Positions 7,815-16,163 of a stretch of 43,514 nt of DNA are shown in pieces. The position numbers and the translations under genes were made by a program. Where the stretch lies: assembly GCF_014640075.1 (NCBI RefSeq), contig NZ_BMGG01000015.1, positions 1,060-44,573 of the forward strand. The letters run 5' to 3'. Every line of letters begins with the position of its first letter. The first letter of the stretch is position 1. The notes beneath the pieces were generated by a model. The model ran no database searches and was not told the origin of the DNA. It was given only the letters and a program-made list of their open reading frames with translations. This DNA comes from Chelatococcus reniformis. Lineage in GTDB: Bacteria; Pseudomonadota; Alphaproteobacteria; Rhizobiales; Beijerinckiaceae.

Positions 7815-8835
7815 GTGACGCTCGACCTTGACCGCCGTTCGCCATCGCCCAGGGGCTCGATACTCTTGCTGGGTGCGACCGGACTGCTCGGGGCCGCCGT
7901 GTTCGCCCGGCTCCGCGACCAAGGGACGGAGGTGGTTGCTGTTTCACGGTCGCGCGGGTCGGCGCTTCAGCGGCTGAGCGCGGATCGCGTTCTCCAGCTC
8001 GACCTTCGCACCGCCACCAGCGTGGAGCATTGGCTGCCGCACCTCATCGGCATTACGGCCGTCGTCAACTGCGCGGGCGTGCTCCAGGACAGCGCGCGCG
8101 ACTCGACCTTGGCCGTTCATGTCGAAGCCCCGCGCGCCCTTTATGCGGCTGCCGAGCGCGCGGGGGTGCGCCGCATCAGAGGCCGAGCGCCAACTCATGG
8201 CGACTGGCCTCGACTGGGTGATCCTGAGGCCATCGGTCGTGGTGGGGCGCGCGGGCTATGGCGGGAGCGCATTGTTCCGCGGGTTGGCCAGCCTGCCTGT
8301 TCTGCCGCGGATGGATGGCGCAGGTCCGATCTCTGTCGTCCAGCTCGACGACGTCGTAGAGACCGTCATTCGGATGTTGCAGCCCGACGCTCCGACGCGC
8401 TTGGCTCTCGATTTGCCGGGCCCTGAGCCGATGCGGTTCGAGAGCGTGGTCGCCCAGTACCGTGCATGGCTTGGCTGGCGCCCGGCCAGAGTGATCAGCC
8501 TACCTTCACCGATCATGGCGGTCGCCTGGCGGCTTGGCGATTTGGCCGGTTGGCTCGGTTGGCGGGCCCCTATCGGGTCGACTGGCCGCCGCGAAATGGT
8601 CCGCGGCGCCGAGGGCGATCCGGGGAACTGGACGCAAGCGACCGGGATCGTGCCGCGCTCGCTCGGCCTCGCCCTCGCGGTCGAGCCTGCGTCGGTCCAG
8701 GAACGCTGGTTCGCCCGCCTATTCCTTTTGAAGCCGCTCATCTTTGCCGTCTTCGGACTGTTCTGGATCCTCACCGGCATCATCTCCATTGGCCCGGGCT
8801 ATGGGATCGGGGTCGAGCTCATGGAAAAGGGCGGA
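7815..8835 (+). pseudogene. NAD-dependent epimerase/SDR-type protein fused to a DoxX-like domain, broken
   Basis: The first frame (GTG at 7815) gives ILLLGATGLLGAAVFARL, a Rossmann GxxGxxG motif, and continues to AERAGVRRI. There the sequence jumps at about 8177 to another frame starting SEAERQLMATGLDWVILRPSVVVGR, which is the family's substrate-domain start. About 20 residues between are missing, so there is a deletion with a frame change. The second frame continues through DDVVETVIRML to a C-terminal membrane part, FAVFGLFWILTGIISIGPGYG, as in SDR proteins with a DoxX-like tail. That tail ends abruptly at about 8820-8845, where transposase sequence begins on the other strand. Both ends of the damage are visible; the gene is not functional. 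Confidence 0.75.
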
Positions 8836-9391
8836 GCAGATCGACGCCGGCCGTCTTGGCCAGGCGCACCAGCCGCTCGCGGGCTCGGTGCATCAGCAGG
8901 GCGTCGGTCGGGAAGCTGATCGCCTTCTCCTGCACCGTGGTGTCGACGATGACGCGGGTGAAGTCGGTCGGCTTGGCCGCGCGGGTCTTGACCGCGACCG
9001 CCAGGCTCTCCTGGACGAGCGCCGTCAACCGGTCCTCGCCCATACGTTGACGCCAGCGGGTCAGCGAGGAGCGATCGAAGGGCAACTCGTGCTGGAAAAA
9101 CGCCTCGCCGCAGAAGAACTGGAAATAGAGGTTCTCGACCCAGCGCTCGCACAGCGCCTTATCCGACAGGTCGTGCATGTGCTTGAGGATGGCGAGGCCG
9201 GCCATCAACCGGGTGGAGAGCGGCGGCCGGCCCGGGGCGTCGGTATAGGCCGTGCCGAAGCTGCGTTCCAGGAGGCCCCAATCGATCGACCGCGCCAGCC
9301 GCACCCGCGGGTGATCGAGCGCGATGATCTGGTCCAGCCGTGCCCGGAACAGATCGCGTTGACCACCGTCGACTGGCTCTCTTGGCCGCAT
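8819..9391 (-). pseudogene. truncated IS5-family transposase
   Basis: From ATG at 9391 the product begins MRPREPVDGGQRDLFRARLDQII-like sequence and carries the IS5 N-terminal domain (RPPLSTRLMAGLAILKHMHDLSDKALCERW, FFCGEAFFQHELPFDRSSLTRWRQRMG) and the first catalytic Asp region VIVDTTVQ. It stops after RLVRLAKTAGVDL, where the sequence joins the DoxX-like gene. Full-length relatives are more than twice as long, so the part with the other DDE residues is missing. The element therefore cannot move by itself. No terminal inverted repeat was recognised upstream (9392-9540). The junction with the SDR/DoxX gene marks an old insertion followed by a deletion. Confidence 0.8.
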
Positions 9392-9617
9392 CGAAGCCTC
9401 CCCATCCCTGCCTGTGACAGCGATAGAATCACGACCATGCGGCCAGCGCAAATTGCAAGAAAACTGCCGTCCGTCAGGCCAAAATCGGCAAGTCCAAATA
9501 CTTGAGAATGCCAGATCCTTGCGTGATATCAACCGCTTGAGCGTTCTTCACAGACGACTCTTCCGCAGCTGCGAACAGAGCACTGTGCTCGCCGCGAGAA
9601 GCTGCCCCCTCCCCTGA

Positions 9618-10760
9618 CTACCAGGCGCATTCCAGCAGCGCGCCGAGCGTCTGTACATCCGGAATTGGCCTTGGGTTAGCTTGCACCCAAGCGTCGCGCA
9701 AGGCGACCTCAGCGATATGCGGGAGGTTATCCCGCCTAACTCCCGCATCCCTCAATCGCGCTGGCAATCCGAGGACGCTGACCAACTGAGCAACGGCATC
9801 ATCAAGCGCCGCCTCTTTAGAGCCCATCGCCTCCAATAACGCAGATTGCCGATCATTGTTCGCCGACGCGTTGAACCGCAATACATGAGGCAGCATCACG
9901 CATGACGTCTCTCCATGCGGCATGCCTGCCACGCCACCAAGCGCATGTCCAATTCCATGGCTTGCCCCCATGTTGACCCCAGCCGCCATCCCCTGGCTGG
10001 CCAACCATGCCCCTATTTGGCAATCCAAGCGCGACGCCATGTCGTCCGGATCCTTCCTGGAGGCCAGAAGGGCGTTCGGCAGGAGGCTCGCGGCGTGAAG
10101 GGTTGTCGCATCGCTCAACGGCGTAGAGTTTGTCGAGCACCAGGTCTCCACAATATGGTCGATGGAACGCATTCCCGTGCCGTGCCAAAGTCGCGGCGGA
10201 GTGGCGAGGGTCATACGAGCATCCAGAATGACAATGCTTGGAGCGATTTCGGCGTGAAAGTAACCCTGCTTACGGCTCTCAGCTTCATTGGTGAAACCTG
10301 CTATACTTGTATACTCGCCGGCCGAAAGAGTGGTCGGGATCATGATATAGGGCGGACGTGGGTCGGCAGCAGGAAATGGCGGCAACAATCTATCCATTTC
10401 CTGGTGATCCAAAATATTATTTGCCAGGCACAATCTCGCAGCTTTGATTGCGTCGCAGACTGACCCTCCACCGAGACCAACAACACCATCCGCCTCCGTG
10501 TCCCGCAACAACGTCGCTATTCCCGTAACGTTCTCGCGCGGAACATGGGCGCGCACCGCGTCGAACTCGCCCGAGTAAGCCGCCCCGATCGCGGCTCGGA
10601 TACCTTCTATCAGACCGCCTGAGTTCGCCAGGCTGCGATTCGTAACGAGCACAACCCGAGTTAAGCACAGCTGCCGAATCGCATCCGGCACAGCTTGCCT
10701 CGCGGGGACTCCATATGAGATCGACTGTCCAGGTGCGGGTCGATGATAGCCCGATCGCAT
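9618..10760 (-). CDS. iron-containing alcohol dehydrogenase / maleylacetate-reductase-like
   Basis: The product is 380 residues, normal for the family. It has an N-terminal NAD(P) domain with GVVGLGGGSVCDAIKA (GGGS motif, about 92-107) and PTTLSAGEYTSIAGF. The C-terminal metal domain has HGTGMRSIDHIVE (about 193-205, Asp/His ligands) and GASHGIGHALGGVAGMPHGETSCVMLPHV (two His, about 262-290). These His residues bind Fe or Zn. The enzyme oxidises an alcohol or reduces a ketone/enone with NAD(P)H; maleylacetate reductases are the closest subfamily by overall pattern, but the substrate is not fixed. It is last in the minus-strand unit (monooxygenase, esterase, solute-binding protein, then this gene). 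AGGGAG lies ten bases before ATG. Confidence 0.8.
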   Translation of the reverse strand: MRSGYHRPAPGQSISYGVPARQAVPDAIRQLCLTRVVLVTNRSLANSGGLIEGIRAAIGAAYSGEFDAVRAHVPRENVTGIATLLRDTEADGVVGLGGGSVCDAIKAARLCLANNILDHQEMDRLLPPFPAADPRPPYIMIPTTLSAGEYTSIAGFTNEAESRKQGYFHAEIAPSIVILDARMTLATPPRLWHGTGMRSIDHIVETWCSTNSTPLSDATTLHAASLLPNALLASRKDPDDMASRLDCQIGAWLASQGMAAGVNMGASHGIGHALGGVAGMPHGETSCVMLPHVLRFNASANNDRQSALLEAMGSKEAALDDAVAQLVSVLGLPARLRDAGVRRDNLPHIAEVALRDAWVQANPRPIPDVQTLGALLECAW

Positions 10761-10899
10761 GCTTTGCTATCTCCCTTGGATCAACTTAAAGGGTGTCTAG
10801 CGTCGCGGTTCGCGGCTGTCGCCGTCTGCTCCCTCCGCCCAGAGCACAAATGGCAACACCTCTTATTCGACGCCTCGAGACGGACCTGCCTGCCGCGAA

Positions 10900-12105
10900 C
10901 TATTGGCCTGGGGGCTTCTCAACGTGCTGCCAACGTCGGCCATCAAATCGAACCATCGGAAAGTCTTTGAAGGGGCTGCGTTCAGTGGCGGTAACTTTAA
11001 ACCTCAACCCCGGCATAAACAGAGGAGGGGAAATGTCGACATCGGTTGCCATCTTCATGATGTTCTGGCGCGTCAGATCATCGCCAGCTCTTTTCAGTAT
11101 ATCAACTAAGATACTGCTGGTTGCATATGCGTAAATGAAGGTGAAACTCTCAGCATCCTCCTTTGGCAGATAGCTGGCCATGAAAGCTCTATAGGCACGG
11201 ACGTCGCTATCAGCACTCACTTTGGGATCAGTGACGTCTTTGACAGCCGTATGCGTCAGAATTCCCTTGGCATTTTCGAGCCCCGCTGGTGCAAGGACGA
11301 GGGGAATTGAACCCGACGTCCAACTCAAGTATATTTGCGGCTTCCAATCTAGTTCTCCTATTTTTCGAATCGCCTGGGCGGAAGCCTTTGCCAGCGCGCC
11401 CAGAACCACAACGTCAACCCCGGCATTTCGCAGGCTAACGATCTGCGAGTCGACCGTCGGATCGGCGAACTGATAAGGTTGTTCGCTCACTATGAAGCGT
11501 GCGGCGTCAGCTCCGAAGCCGTCCTTTAATCCGCTAATATAATCACGCCCAAAATCGTCAGCTTGATAAAGAATTCCAACCCTAGCATTTTCATTCCTCC
11601 GCTTAATGTCGATCGCAAACAGCTTCGCATCAAGGTAATATGCCGGAACAGCTTTTGTCGTCCAAGGATTCTCGCTCGCTATATCGAATGTGACTGCCCC
11701 GGAATTCGCCAGAATCTGCGGAACTTGTCTTTGCGTCAGATAACGGCGTACAGCAATATTACCCGCCGTTCCTTGCGAATTGTATATGAACAGGACGTTA
11801 TCGGATTCGACCAGCTTACGCGTCTTTTCGATAGCCTTGGGCGGCGACAAGCCGTCGTCCTCGCATAGCAGCGTGAGTTTGCGGCCATTGACCCCGCCAC
11901 GGTCATTCACCATCGAAAAAAAGGCTCGCGTCGCCGCGCACGTCAACCCGTAGGCCGACGCCGGACCGCTCAGCGGCACGGTCATTCCAATCTTGATATC
12001 GGTGTCGCTCGCGCCCGGGTCATACTTTCCTTGAGCGACCGCAGCACCCGCGATCAACATGGCCGAAAGCGGCAACATGCTTGCCACACGCCGCACGGTT
12101 TTCAT
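10900..12105 (-). CDS. ABC-type solute-binding protein, branched-chain amino acid/aromatic type (SBP1)
   Basis: The product is 401 residues from the ATG at 12105, chosen because AGGG precedes it and the signal peptide follows at once (MKTVRRVASMLPLSAMLIAGAAVAQG). The mature protein starts with YDPGASDTDIKIGMTVPLSGPASAYG, the LivJ-type periplasmic binding fold, then VNDRGGVNGRKLTLLCEDDG, RVGILYQADDFGRDYISGLKDG, and a C-terminal LRFKVTATERSPFKDFPMVRFDG. Such proteins bind amino acids or aromatic and other hydrophobic carboxylates in the periplasm and deliver them to LivHMGF permeases. No permease or ATPase gene lies in the window. It is clearly paralogous to the protein at 28991-30223 and sits between the esterase and alcohol dehydrogenase genes. 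Confidence 0.9.
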   Translation of the reverse strand: MKTVRRVASMLPLSAMLIAGAAVAQGKYDPGASDTDIKIGMTVPLSGPASAYGLTCAATRAFFSMVNDRGGVNGRKLTLLCEDDGLSPPKAIEKTRKLVESDNVLFIYNSQGTAGNIAVRRYLTQRQVPQILANSGAVTFDIASENPWTTKAVPAYYLDAKLFAIDIKRRNENARVGILYQADDFGRDYISGLKDGFGADAARFIVSEQPYQFADPTVDSQIVSLRNAGVDVVVLGALAKASAQAIRKIGELDWKPQIYLSWTSGSIPLVLAPAGLENAKGILTHTAVKDVTDPKVSADSDVRAYRAFMASYLPKEDAESFTFIYAYATSSILVDILKRAGDDLTRQNIMKMATDVDISPPLFMPGLRFKVTATERSPFKDFPMVRFDGRRWQHVEKPPGQ

Positions 12106-12234
12106 TTCCCTGGCCCTCCCTTTATCTTTTGAGCCGCCGAACTCGATCATGAGCGAAGCGTGCGTCGCGGCCGCCCCTACAAGGCGGATGCAGCCGTTAA
12201 GCCGGCGCAGCAGGCTACAGAGCCGATGCGACGA

Positions 12235-13194
12235 TCACAGAAGCCTCGCTTTGAGCTGAAGGGCGGCTAGTGCCACCTCACTCTCGGCGACCCCGATGAA
12301 CTTGCCCATCGTGACAAAGCCGTGCAACTGGCCTTCAACGAGCCGATAGGTAACTGGAACGCCTGCTTGCTCGAGCTTGGATGCGTAAGCCCTCCCCTCG
12401 GAGAGGATCGGATCAACCCCAGCTGCCATGACATAAGCAGGCGGCAGCCCAGCATGGGATTCTGCCAGCATCGGAGATGCACGCCAGTCGCTGCGGTCGG
12501 CGACGCCGTTCAGATAATGATCGCGAAAATAGTCGAGCCCGCCCGTGGTCACCGGCACGCCCGTCGTGAGCTCCTTTTCGGGCGCGCCCCCCCATGTAAA
12601 GTCGACGGCCGGATAGATCAACAACTGGAAGCCGAGTTCTGGCCCGCTGCCATCGCGCGCCGCAATCGCGACCGCAGCCGCGAGATTGCCGCCGGCGCTG
12701 TCGCCGCCGACGGCAACACGCGAAGGGTCAACACCCAGCGTTGTTCCGTTCGCCGCAACCCATTTTGTCGCAGCAAAAGCATCCTCGAAAGCGGCTGGAA
12801 ACTTGCAATCCGGGGCCAGCCGGTAGTCGACTGAAACGACTGCACATTCGGCGAAATTCGCTATCCAAGCGCATGGTACCTCATGTGTGTCGAGGTTGCC
12901 GACGACCCATCCGCCCCCGTGGAAGTATACGAGCACCGGAAGCTGATCGCTCGGTCGAGTGCCGCCCCCGCGGAAGAGCCGCATCGCGATCTCTCCGGCT
13001 GGCCCTGGCGCTGCGAGCTCGCGCACCTCGGCGACCGCCGGCATTGAGGGTTGCAGAGCATGGCGCGCGGCAATATAGGTCGCGCGGGCCTGCTCTGGAG
13101 TGAGCGTTTCAAATGGCGGCCGGCCCGAGCGCCTCATAAATTCGAGCACTGCCGCTGAGTCGGGATGGATGTACACGGTGTGTCTCCGCATCAC
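12235..13194 (-). CDS. HSL-family (type IV) alpha/beta-hydrolase, esterase
   Basis: The product is 319 residues. Hallmarks are the HSL oxyanion motif YFHGGGWVVG (about 90-99), the nucleophile GDSAGGN (Ser near 165), the acid in GVDPILSEG (Asp near 260) and the base in QLHGF (His near 290). Family members hydrolyse short- to medium-chain esters and some lactones in the cytoplasm. The first codon is GTG at 13194 or the next ATG at 13191; a weak GGTAGGT lies close by. It is 30 bases after the flavin-dependent monooxygenase and before the solute-binding protein. Beside a monooxygenase, a role in opening the ester or lactone made by it is plausible inference. Confidence 0.85.
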   Translation of the reverse strand: MMRRHTVYIHPDSAAVLEFMRRSGRPPFETLTPEQARATYIAARHALQPSMPAVAEVRELAAPGPAGEIAMRLFRGGGTRPSDQLPVLVYFHGGGWVVGNLDTHEVPCAWIANFAECAVVSVDYRLAPDCKFPAAFEDAFAATKWVAANGTTLGVDPSRVAVGGDSAGGNLAAAVAIAARDGSGPELGFQLLIYPAVDFTWGGAPEKELTTGVPVTTGGLDYFRDHYLNGVADRSDWRASPMLAESHAGLPPAYVMAAGVDPILSEGRAYASKLEQAGVPVTYRLVEGQLHGFVTMGKFIGVAESEVALAALQLKARLL

Positions 13195-13224
13195 CTACCG
13201 AGAGAGGGATACTTGTACTTGCGG

Positions 13225-14322
13225 CTACGTCGGCGCATTCGTCGCTTTCGCGGGGCCCCACGTCTTTAAGACGGGCAACACCTCCTTCGCGAATAGCTTC
13301 AGGCTCTCCTCGGCGAGAGCGTACGGCGTGCCGCCAAAGCGAAAGCCGGCAGCGAAATCAAAGTCGCCGATCACCCGCCGACGCTCTTCAAGCCCACGGA
13401 GGATCTTGTCCGGGGTGCCCCAGCTCGAAGCTCTCATGTAGCCTTCGATTGCTCCGGGCAAGCCGCCGCCCTTGCGCGCAAGTTCCGCTTTTTCTTGATA
13501 GCTGTCGTAGCCCTTCACGGTCTTGAAGTGCTCGCCCAATAGCTCGTACATGTGGAAGTTACTTTCAACGAACTTACCTTGATGTTTCCGCGCTAGCTCC
13601 TCCGTCGCAGCAAGATCCGTTCCGCACACGCAATACTCGGCGATCAGATGCGGAGGCAAAGATTTATTATGCAGCTGCTGATAGAGCTCCCGTCCGCGAT
13701 TGATCGCGGGCGCGCGAAGCTCCCATGGTCGGTCCGCAAACATCATCATGCGTGCTCCCAGCTTTGCCGCGGACGCGATAGAGTCTTCGCTCGAGGCTAC
13801 AGCGTAGATCCGGCCATCGAACGAGTGCTGTGGCTTCGGCCTCAGTTCTACAAGCGGCTGTCTGTAGAATGGCCCGTTACCCTCCATGATACCGGTCTCG
13901 AGCGCCCTCACGATCATGGGAGCAGCTTCGTCAAACCGGGCTCGGGATTCGTCCATGCTTACGCGAAAACCTTCAAATTCGCGGCGCGCCAGGCCACGCC
14001 CCAGGCCAAGTCGAAGACGCCCGCCGGATAGTAGGTCCAGCACAGCGGCATTCTCCGCAACCCGCAGCGGATCATGCCACGGCAAGATCACCGCGGCCGT
14101 CCCCACGTCGACGTTGGGGCAAAGCGCGGCGAGATGCGTCATGAGCTGAATGTTGTCGGGGATCATCGAATAGTTGAAGAAGTGATGTTCAGCCGTCCAG
14201 AGCACGTCGAAGCCGCTGTCGGCGGCAAGCCGCGCAAGCTTGATCTCCTCACTCCAGACCTGATGGTCGCTCATCCCCTCCCAGCCATAGCTGGAGAAAA
14301 TCATTGTGAAGCCGACATCCAT
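13225..14322 (-). CDS. LLM-class flavin-dependent monooxygenase
   Basis: The product is 365 residues. The ATG at 14322 (MDVGFTMIFSSYG) is preferred because GAGGAAAG precedes it; an in-frame codon at 14340 lacks this. The bacterial luciferase-like TIM barrel is seen in LARLAADSGFDVLWTAEHHFF (about 27-47), VDVGTAAVILPWHDPLRVAENAAVLDLLSGGRLRLGLGRG (split over about 70-110) and a C-terminal GTPDKILRGLEE. These proteins use reduced FMN or F420 and O2; some, such as diketocamphane monooxygenases, carry out Baeyer-Villiger reactions. No flavin reductase gene is adjacent. It is first in the minus-strand unit, and two palindromes at 14409-14445 lie 87 bases upstream. Confidence 0.85.
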   Translation of the reverse strand: MDVGFTMIFSSYGWEGMSDHQVWSEEIKLARLAADSGFDVLWTAEHHFFNYSMIPDNIQLMTHLAALCPNVDVGTAAVILPWHDPLRVAENAAVLDLLSGGRLRLGLGRGLARREFEGFRVSMDESRARFDEAAPMIVRALETGIMEGNGPFYRQPLVELRPKPQHSFDGRIYAVASSEDSIASAAKLGARMMMFADRPWELRAPAINRGRELYQQLHNKSLPPHLIAEYCVCGTDLAATEELARKHQGKFVESNFHMYELLGEHFKTVKGYDSYQEKAELARKGGGLPGAIEGYMRASSWGTPDKILRGLEERRRVIGDFDFAAGFRFGGTPYALAEESLKLFAKEVLPVLKTWGPAKATNAPT

Positions 14323-14408
14323 TGCGCTTTCCTCTTCCACACGAGCCGTCGTTGCGGCGCATGCTGCTGAAATAGGTACGCCACCCTATGACCCGAGGCA
14401 AGCGGATT

Positions 14409-14445
14409 CGTTCGCCTTTGGCGAACTTCTCCGCCATTGGCGGAT
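14409..14445. promoter_or_regulatory. tandem palindromic operators upstream of the LLM monooxygenase gene
   Basis: Two perfect 15-base palindromes lie 22 bases apart centre to centre: TTCGCC-TTT-GGCGAA at 14409-14423 and TCCGCC-ATT-GGCGGA at 14431-14445. The second recurs exactly at 17038-17052 beside the IclR-type regulator gene. Position upstream of the monooxygenase start (14322) suggests a regulator binding site. The IclR protein is the natural candidate because it is the only intact local regulator in this region. Confidence 0.6.
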
Positions 14446-14650
14446 TCGAATCGGGCTATCGGCCGGATCATCTGCCAAGCGAACGCATCCCACGGCGCCT
14501 TATTGGACGCGGGCTCTCCAGATCTGCCATTTTTAGTAAGGTTGATGATGACCTCGGCCGCGGATGCGAGCGATGTCCGCGGCCGTCGAACCGCTTGCCG
14601 TGAGCGCGATGGAGCCGATCGAAAGCGGGCGGTTGTTCGAGGTCCCCTAG

Positions 14651-14667
14651 CAGGGTGTTGAAGAAGT
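14651..14667 (+). repeat. left terminal inverted repeat of the IS
   Basis: CAGGGTGTTGAAGAAGT, 16 of 17 bases matching the complement of 16143-16159. Preceded by CTAG. Confidence 0.8.
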
Positions 14668-14727
14668 TCCTCGTCTTCGGGTTTCTGTGATGATTCACTG
14701 GCTGCGTGGGGACAGGAGGAATGTAGC

Positions 14728-15822
14728 GTGCGTGGCAGCGATCACGGGACGGGCGAGCTGTTCAGCTACGTGGATCTGGAGGCGCGGGTTCGGCGGGATC
14801 GTCCGCTACGGGCGATCCGGGAGGTCGTGAACGAGGTGTTGTCGGGGCTGGCGGGTGAGTTCGCAGCGCTGTACTCGCCGCTGGGGCGGCCATCGATCCC
14901 GCCGGAGAAGCTGCTCCGGGCGCTGCTGTTGCAGGCGTTCTACTCGATCCGGTCGGAACGGCTGCTGATGGAGCGGCAGGAGTATGATCTGCTGTTCCGG
15001 TGGTTCGCCGGGATCGGCGTCGACGATCCGGCCTGGGATCATTCGGTGTTCTCAAAGAACCGGGACCGGCTGCTGGCGGGGGATATCGCGGCGAAGTTCC
15101 TGGCCGCCGTTCTGGCCCAACCCCGGGTGAAGCGGCTGCTGTCGAGCGACCATTTCTCGGTCGACGGCACGCTGATCGAGGCCTGGGCCTCGCTGAAGAG
15201 CGTCAAGCCGAAGGATGGATCGGGCGAGCCGCCGGCCGAGGGTGGCGGGCGCAATGTGGAGGTCGACTTCCACGGGCAGAAGCGGAGGAACGAGACCCAT
15301 GCCTCGACCACCGATCCGGAGGCTAGGCTCTACCGCAAGGGGCGAGGCAAGGAGACGAAGCTGTGCTTCATTGGGCACGGGCTGATGGAGAACCGTCACG
15401 GCCTGCTGGTCGACGCCTGCCTGACCTAGGCGGATGGGTATGCCGAGCGGGTGGCGGCCCTGCACATGATCGAGCCGTATGCGGACCGGCCGCGGCCGAT
15501 CACGCTCGGCGCCGACAAGGCCTATGACACGAAGGACTTCGTCACCGATCTGCGCGCGATGAACGTCACGCCCCACGTGGCGCAGAACACCAGTGGGCGC
15601 CGTTCGGCGATCGACGGGCGCACGACCCGGCATGCCGGCTATGGGGTCAGCCAGCGCCTCCGCAAGCGGATCGAGGAAACGTTCGGCTGGATCAAGACGG
15701 TCGCCGGTCAGCGCAAGACCCGGTTCCGCGGCCGCGACCGCGTCGGCTGCGCCTTCACCTTCACGGTCGCAGCCTACAACCTAGTGCGGCTGCCCAAGCT
15801 GCTCGACGCAGCGCCGGCATGA
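14728..15822 (+). pseudogene. IS5/IS1182-type DDE transposase with internal amber codon
   Basis: GTG at 14728 with AGGAGG nine bases upstream starts a 364-codon frame. N-terminal part: RPSIPPEKLLRALLLQAFYSIRSERLLMERQEYDLLFRWF. First catalytic Asp in HFSVDGTLIEAWAS (about 150). The frame meets TAG at 15427-15429 after GLLVDACLT, then continues without shift as ADGYAERVAALHMIE and on to ITLGADKAYDTKDFV (second Asp) and RIEETFGWIKT (catalytic Glu), ending TGA at 15820-15822. A single CAG-to-TAG change explains the interruption. The two DDE halves are therefore separated, and activity needs readthrough or supply in trans. The stop overlaps the passenger gene's ATG. Confidence 0.85.
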
Positions 15823-16163
15823 CGGCCTTCACAGAGCATCCGCTCGTCGGCCAATGGCGGATCGTCGAAGCCGATCTGTGGGATCGCGGATATCTCGACC
15901 TGTGCGGTCCCGCCACGATCACCATCGGCGCCGACAACCACGGTGAAATCACCTTCGGCGCGATGCAGGCCACCCTCGACCTCAGCTATAGCCCTTCCAT
16001 GGTCTTCTTCTCGTGGGCCGGCTTCGACGAAATGGATGAAGTCAACGGTGACGGCTTCCCCAAACAGCTCGACGACGGCTCGATCGAGATCACCTTCGCC
16101 TACCACAATGGCGACGAGGCCATCCTCAAGGCCAAACGCATCACTTCTTCAACAGCCTGCTAG
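15819..16163 (+). CDS. IS passenger gene, small conserved hypothetical protein
   Basis: A 114-residue protein whose ATG overlaps the transposase stop (ATGA), so it is probably translationally coupled. The sequence is acidic and mostly beta: HPLVGQWRIVEADLWDRGYLDL, ATITIGADNHGEITFGAMQATL, FFSWAGFDEMDEVNGDG, GSIEITFAYHNGDEAILKAKR. I know of similar short hypothetical proteins encoded in alphaproteobacterial mobile elements, without assigned function. Its last residues run through the right terminal repeat, and its TAG stop is supplied by the CTAG flank outside the element. No membrane segment or nucleic-acid-binding motif is seen. It is inside the element, so it moves with it. Confidence 0.75.
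   Translation: MTAFTEHPLVGQWRIVEADLWDRGYLDLCGPATITIGADNHGEITFGAMQATLDLSYSPSMVFFSWAGFDEMDEVNGDGFPKQLDDGSIEITFAYHNGDEAILKAKRITSSTAC
16143..16159 (-). repeat. right terminal inverted repeat of the IS
   Basis: On the minus strand it reads CAGGCTGTTGAAGAAGT, differing from the left repeat at one base. Followed by CTAG. It also encodes the last residues of the passenger gene. Confidence 0.8.

Larger units (their letters stand above)
14651..16159 (+). mobile_element. insertion sequence (IS5/IS1182-type) with passenger gene
   Basis: The element is about 1.5 kb, bounded by 17-base terminal inverted repeats with one mismatch (left 14651-14667 CAGGGTGTTGAAGAAGT; right 16143-16159, complement CAGGCTGTTGAAGAAGT). 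CTAG flanks both ends (14647-14650 and 16160-16163), probably a 4-base target duplication. Inside are a transposase gene carrying an amber codon and a small passenger gene. The right end sits at the stop codon of iclR. The element is structurally complete but its transposase frame is interrupted. Confidence 0.85.
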
